In this document: one piece after another, positions 60,101 through 64,000 of the stretch
Numbering within the stretch: position 1 is the stretch's first letter
How the letters are laid out: each line of letters begins with the position of its first letter
Assembly: GCF_006170445.1 (NCBI RefSeq)
Contig: NZ_VCNA01000009.1
Coordinates: forward strand, 62,001-126,000
Direction: 5' to 3'
Source of the DNA: Brevibacillus dissolubilis
GTDB taxonomy: Bacteria; Bacillota; Bacilli; Brevibacillales; Brevibacillaceae
DNA: 64,000 nt
The notes under the pieces: model-generated
What the model saw: only the letters and a program-made list of their open reading frames with translations
Databases searched by the model: none
Told to the model about the DNA's origin: nothing
Made by a program: the position numbers and the translations under genes

Positions 60101-62503
60101 CGCAATGGCTACAGCCTGTATACGACTTCCAACAATACGACTCTCAGCTATCTAGACACCTCCGTGGCATCGGCTACGACCTACAACTATGCCGTCTATG
60201 CCAAGACCAAATTCACGTCCAGTCCAGCTAAGACCGTAACCGTCACTACCAAAGCTGCTCCGACTTCTTTGCCGACAGCACCGACGAACTTCCGAGTAGT
60301 CAACACGGCAGCAGGCTCTCTTACTCTCGCATGGGACCCAGTAGCCAATGCCAGCCTCTACATGGTCAAACGCTCCGGCTACATCAATGAAGAATGGAGC
60401 GGCCAAGAGACGCAGTATGTTAACAAGACCTTTAATCCTGGCACCACTTATACGTTTGAGGTCTATGCCAAAAACGGTCTGGGAACCAGCCAACCTTCTG
60501 CCAAACTATCTGTAACCGTGACGACACCTCCTCCGCTCCCGGCTCCAACCAACCTGCAAGCTACTGAAGTCACCGACCTGCAGGTAAAACTGAGCTGGAA
60601 TCAAGTACCAGGTGCACAGTACTACCGCATCTACCGCAACGGTACCTCCCTCGGATGGACAACAGGTGCAACAGCGACTACCTACACAGACAGCACAGCC
60701 AAACCAGAAACCCAATACACCTACACCGTCTACTCCGAGCATTTTAATGTGAAGAGTGCGACAGCAGCTTCTGTGACGGTCAAAACACTGTACCCAACGG
60801 TTCCATATCCGAAGCCAATCACCAACCTCAAGGCAACCCCTACCCACAACACCATGACACTCACATGGACAGCGGGTGCGAATGCCCAGAAGTATGACAT
60901 CTACCGCGGTAATGCGTACTATCAAACCGTCTACAACGGCACAACCTTTACCGATTACAACCTGGTTGCAGACAAAGCATATCTCTATGGCGTAGAAGCA
61001 TCCAACGTCTCTGGCAACAGTACCCGTGTCAGCCTGACTGTACGCACACTGCCTGCCCCAGTGACGGCCCCTGCTACACCGACCAACTTTACTGCCACCA
61101 CCACGGAATACGATGCGACACTCTCTTGGAGCGCAGTAACCGGTGCGACCTCTTACGATCTCAAGCGCGATGGCGTCACGATTGCAAGCGGTCTGACTGC
61201 CACCAGCTACGCTGACAAGAACCTGACACCGGCCACAACCTATGTCTACACCGTTGTCGCCAAAAACAGCGGCGGCGCAAGCCAGCCAACCACACTCAAC
61301 GTGACGACCAAAGCATTGCCACCAGCAACAGAACCACCTGGAACACCTGCTAATTTCAAAGTAACAACCACCACGACATCTACCGCCACCTTCACATGGG
61401 ATGCCGCCACCCAAGCCAAAACCTATGAACTCAAGCGCGACGGTAAAGTCGTATACAGTGGAAATGCCCTGACCTTCATGGACACAGGCTTAACCTCTGA
61501 CTACTCGTACAACTACACGCTCTCTGCGGTCAATGAACTGGGCAGCAGTACCCCGATTCCGCTTCGTGTAACCACCCAGGTCTCCATCCATATCCCGCCT
61601 GCTCCACCGACTGGCGTTACCACAGATGCTACTGATACAAGCATCATCTTCAAATGGAACCCTGCGGTAAGTGACAACTGGACCTATAAAATAGAGCGCA
61701 AAGAACTGAACGGCACAACCGTCACCACCGTTGTCGAAGGTCTGAAAGCAGCTGGCTACACAGATGCGGGACTGAAAGCCAACACCACTTATGTCTACTA
61801 TCTGTACATTCACAACGGCTATCAGGACAGCGCTCCGCTGGAAGTAACGATAACCACCAAAGCACCTGTCATCGCAGCTCCATCCGGACTCAAAGCCACA
61901 GCAACCAATGACGGGATCCTCCTGACTTGGGACAAATCTTCCTTTGGCGCCGGATACTTTCTGACAGCCATGCAAGGCTCTGGCGGCTACAGCGTAGTGC
62001 TGGAATCTGATGCAACCAGCTTTTTGGATACCAATGTCATTCCAGGCCTGACATATACCTACACGCTCGAGTACATCTTTCAAGACGACGAAGGCCCGTA
62101 CCCGGCTGCTACCGTTACCGCGACAGCCATTGAGCCTGTAGACAACACACCTGCTCCTACCAGCTTCCACGCACAAGCCACCAATGATGGCATTCTGCTG
62201 ACTTGGGATAAACCTCCGTTTAACGCCAGATACTTTCTGTCAGCTATGATAGATGGCACTGGCTACAGCATGGAGCTGGAGTATGATCAGACGAGCTTTT
62301 TGGATAAGTATGTCACTCCGGGTCTGACCTACACCTACACGCTGGAGTACATCATCGAAGGCACCGAAACTCGTCCTCCTGTCTCAACCGTAACTGCGAC
62401 CGCCGTAGGACCTGTCAAATCTACGGTGGGTTCTGAACCGACCGCTGCTTCTGAAGAGAACGCATCTGAAACGGTACCGGCTACGACTCCATCTACCCGG
62501 TAA
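57161..62503 (+). CDS. Giant secreted LamG-FN3 protein 2
   Basis: 1780 residues, tandem paralogue of the preceding gene. Signal peptide to about 32 ('GAVQAAASPYG'), LamG fold (about 35-215), two FN3, a second LamG fold (about 410-595), then 13 FN3 modules, 15 in all, and a Ser/Thr/Pro/Glu-rich tail. The first five FN3 modules and the group 'VPYP..', 'TTEY.ATLSW', 'AKTYELKRDG' align in order with protein 1; protein 1 has four extra C-terminal modules. AAAGGAGGAG precedes the ATG. No wall anchor or catalytic site seen. Confidence 0.9.
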   Translation: MKKYGNLGLRVLILFAMFFTTIFQPMGAVQAAASPYGNSLSFDGVDDTIALSNLPVNTATGGKNTVQFWMYWTGKAPVMPFGWAGSYDLEFTSGYFGFNTGNGDVFGIPSTNLKNQWVHVTAVFTNGLPDTNELYINGVKQTIKRYVGTSSISRSASTTAFISGWGRSTGYKFAGSLADVRIWNVARTPEAIQADYNTVLNGDEQGLIAYYKLDTIATGKVYPAVSNSAPGISSGFAAPALAPHTTTLTDTTAALAWSPVSTATAYTVTRDGQVIYSGADTMTTDKDLTAATAYQFAVTAQNSFGESKPVPYSVTTREVTLAQPANFLGTPSSNSVALTWDAVTDATGYVLKRNGAAVYTGSATTFHDQNLLADTDYTYTLAATSANAESQPVSLNVRTTSIVVGQPSTSVTMDGQDDEYRFTNLAVNTTAGGKNTVEFWMNWNGTSSQMPFGWDTGYNLEFVGGYFGFNSSENNVMGVSAAPLKGKWVHVAAVFTNGVPTIDNLELYINGQKQPLIQGMGTTARYGKSATPTAYLSGWGRTTGYKFGGKVANLRIWDHARSQAQIQNSINQDVLTGASGLIGSWNPSLIATGSVYDLGGGNNGTAKGFTQPQLFPSATAQDTSSITIQWSKIAPSETIRYVLKRDGVQVYEGQDASFTDTRLEANKEYVYTLIAKDSFGETAPYIINAKTEASLVDTPTNLAAVPTANTVALTWDDAADETVTYAVYRNDSPVYGGDANSFTDTALTPETEYTYSVYAKKDSYTSAPATVTVKTLEAPVLPPVTPTGFKAEPTDTSVTLTWDAQSNSAAYTLYRNDVEIVTGPNTSYTDTGLTAGTSYTYKVIAANKAGQSQAASVTVTTKLSAPANLRIGEITTDSIEVLWDGQPGLTYEMYANGRSVLGAYTNYRKLTDLTHATTYTIELYAKPSYNGTPSMPAKIQATTLTAPTPEAPATFTAEATDKTVSLSWPKVDNAEFYTITRNGYSLYTTSNNTTLSYLDTSVASATTYNYAVYAKTKFTSSPAKTVTVTTKAAPTSLPTAPTNFRVVNTAAGSLTLAWDPVANASLYMVKRSGYINEEWSGQETQYVNKTFNPGTTYTFEVYAKNGLGTSQPSAKLSVTVTTPPPLPAPTNLQATEVTDLQVKLSWNQVPGAQYYRIYRNGTSLGWTTGATATTYTDSTAKPETQYTYTVYSEHFNVKSATAASVTVKTLYPTVPYPKPITNLKATPTHNTMTLTWTAGANAQKYDIYRGNAYYQTVYNGTTFTDYNLVADKAYLYGVEASNVSGNSTRVSLTVRTLPAPVTAPATPTNFTATTTEYDATLSWSAVTGATSYDLKRDGVTIASGLTATSYADKNLTPATTYVYTVVAKNSGGASQPTTLNVTTKALPPATEPPGTPANFKVTTTTTSTATFTWDAATQAKTYELKRDGKVVYSGNALTFMDTGLTSDYSYNYTLSAVNELGSSTPIPLRVTTQVSIHIPPAPPTGVTTDATDTSIIFKWNPAVSDNWTYKIERKELNGTTVTTVVEGLKAAGYTDAGLKANTTYVYYLYIHNGYQDSAPLEVTITTKAPVIAAPSGLKATATNDGILLTWDKSSFGAGYFLTAMQGSGGYSVVLESDATSFLDTNVIPGLTYTYTLEYIFQDDEGPYPAATVTATAIEPVDNTPAPTSFHAQATNDGILLTWDKPPFNARYFLSAMIDGTGYSMELEYDQTSFLDKYVTPGLTYTYTLEYIIEGTETRPPVSTVTATAVGPVKSTVGSEPTAASEENASETVPATTPSTR

Positions 62504-62541
62504 CCAACTCTTTTTGACAGCAAGATGATCTTCCGCATCAC

Positions 62542-62583
62542 CAAAAGCCCCCTGCACTGCCAGCTACGGCGCAGGGGGCTTCC
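62542..62583 (+). terminator. Terminator of LamG-FN3 gene 2
   Basis: AAGCCCCCTGC pairs with GCAGGGGGCTT; the T tail is CTTTC only. Confidence 0.75.
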
Positions 62584-62589
62584 TTTCAA

Positions 62590-62634
62590 CGCAAAACCCC
62601 CTGAACGGTTCCATCCTTCGCTCAGGGGGTTTTG
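62590..62634. terminator. Bidirectional terminator
   Basis: GCAAAACCCCCTGA pairs perfectly with TCAGGGGGTTTTGC (14 bp). It lies between LamG-FN3 gene 2 and the convergent CapD-type gene, in tandem with the previous hairpin. Confidence 0.85.
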
Positions 62635-62654
62635 CATTTTATTGGAGATCTCTG

Positions 62655-64000
<1,346 letters not shown>

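Overview
The window is a chromosomal segment of an endospore-forming member of the Bacillota. Evidence: germinant-receptor (Ger) genes at three loci, a Bacillus-type fatty-acid degradation cluster in the order lcfA-fadR-fadB-etfB-etfA-trxA-uvrC, AGGAGG ribosome sites with frequent TTG/GTG starts, and T-tailed hairpin terminators between most units. Mid-GC composition together with a cbb3-type oxidase, CsaB and very large FN3 surface proteins suggests a Tumebacillus/Alicyclobacillaceae-like organism; that placement is inference. Both edge genes are cut by the window.

Layout. 1-3.6 kb: a Ger receptor operon (A-B-C, A truncated). 3.7-15.6 kb: the conserved fatty-acid/redox cluster on the minus strand, interrupted by a plus-strand secreted-protein gene plus a 53-aa membrane ORF, and by a plus-strand cbb3-type oxidase cassette with a stress-protein gene. 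A FadR operator lies in the fadR promoter, and a FadR-like palindrome and a cre-like box lie before fadB-etfB-etfA. 15.7-16.0 kb: a large imperfect inverted repeat that overlaps the stop codon of an LCP-family gene. 17.3-19.4 kb: thiolase and a divergent PrmA-like methyltransferase. 19.5-20.8 kb: an AT-rich two-gene island (EEP-family nuclease plus an unknown 158-aa protein). 20.9-23.2 kb: a 38-aa membrane ORF, csaB and a methyltransferase. 23.2-28.4 kb: an orphan GerB facing a complete GerB-A-C-D operon with a likely sigma-G promoter. 28.5-38.1 kb: envelope genes (two MOP flippases, a TcaA/YvbJ-like protein, a HAD phosphatase, and a Wzy-like / FG-GAP-like / lipoprotein operon). 38.7-47.3 kb: methionine gamma-lyase, a secreted amylopullulanase under two cre boxes, an alpha/beta hydrolase, DUF3889 and DUF3231 proteins. 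47.6-64 kb: two glycosyltransferases, two tandem giant LamG-FN3 secreted proteins and a truncated CapD-type dehydratase.

The least expected signal is a family of three long intergenic hairpins (32.5, 38.2 and 38.5 kb). They share a nearly invariant 42-nt loop, while their 21-31 bp stems differ in sequence between copies yet stay complementary within each copy. Other candidates for new biology are the nuclease island with a probable ATT start, the compact oxidase with a small mono-haem third subunit, the inverted-repeat element at 15.7 kb and the shared leader motif of the two giant surface proteins.
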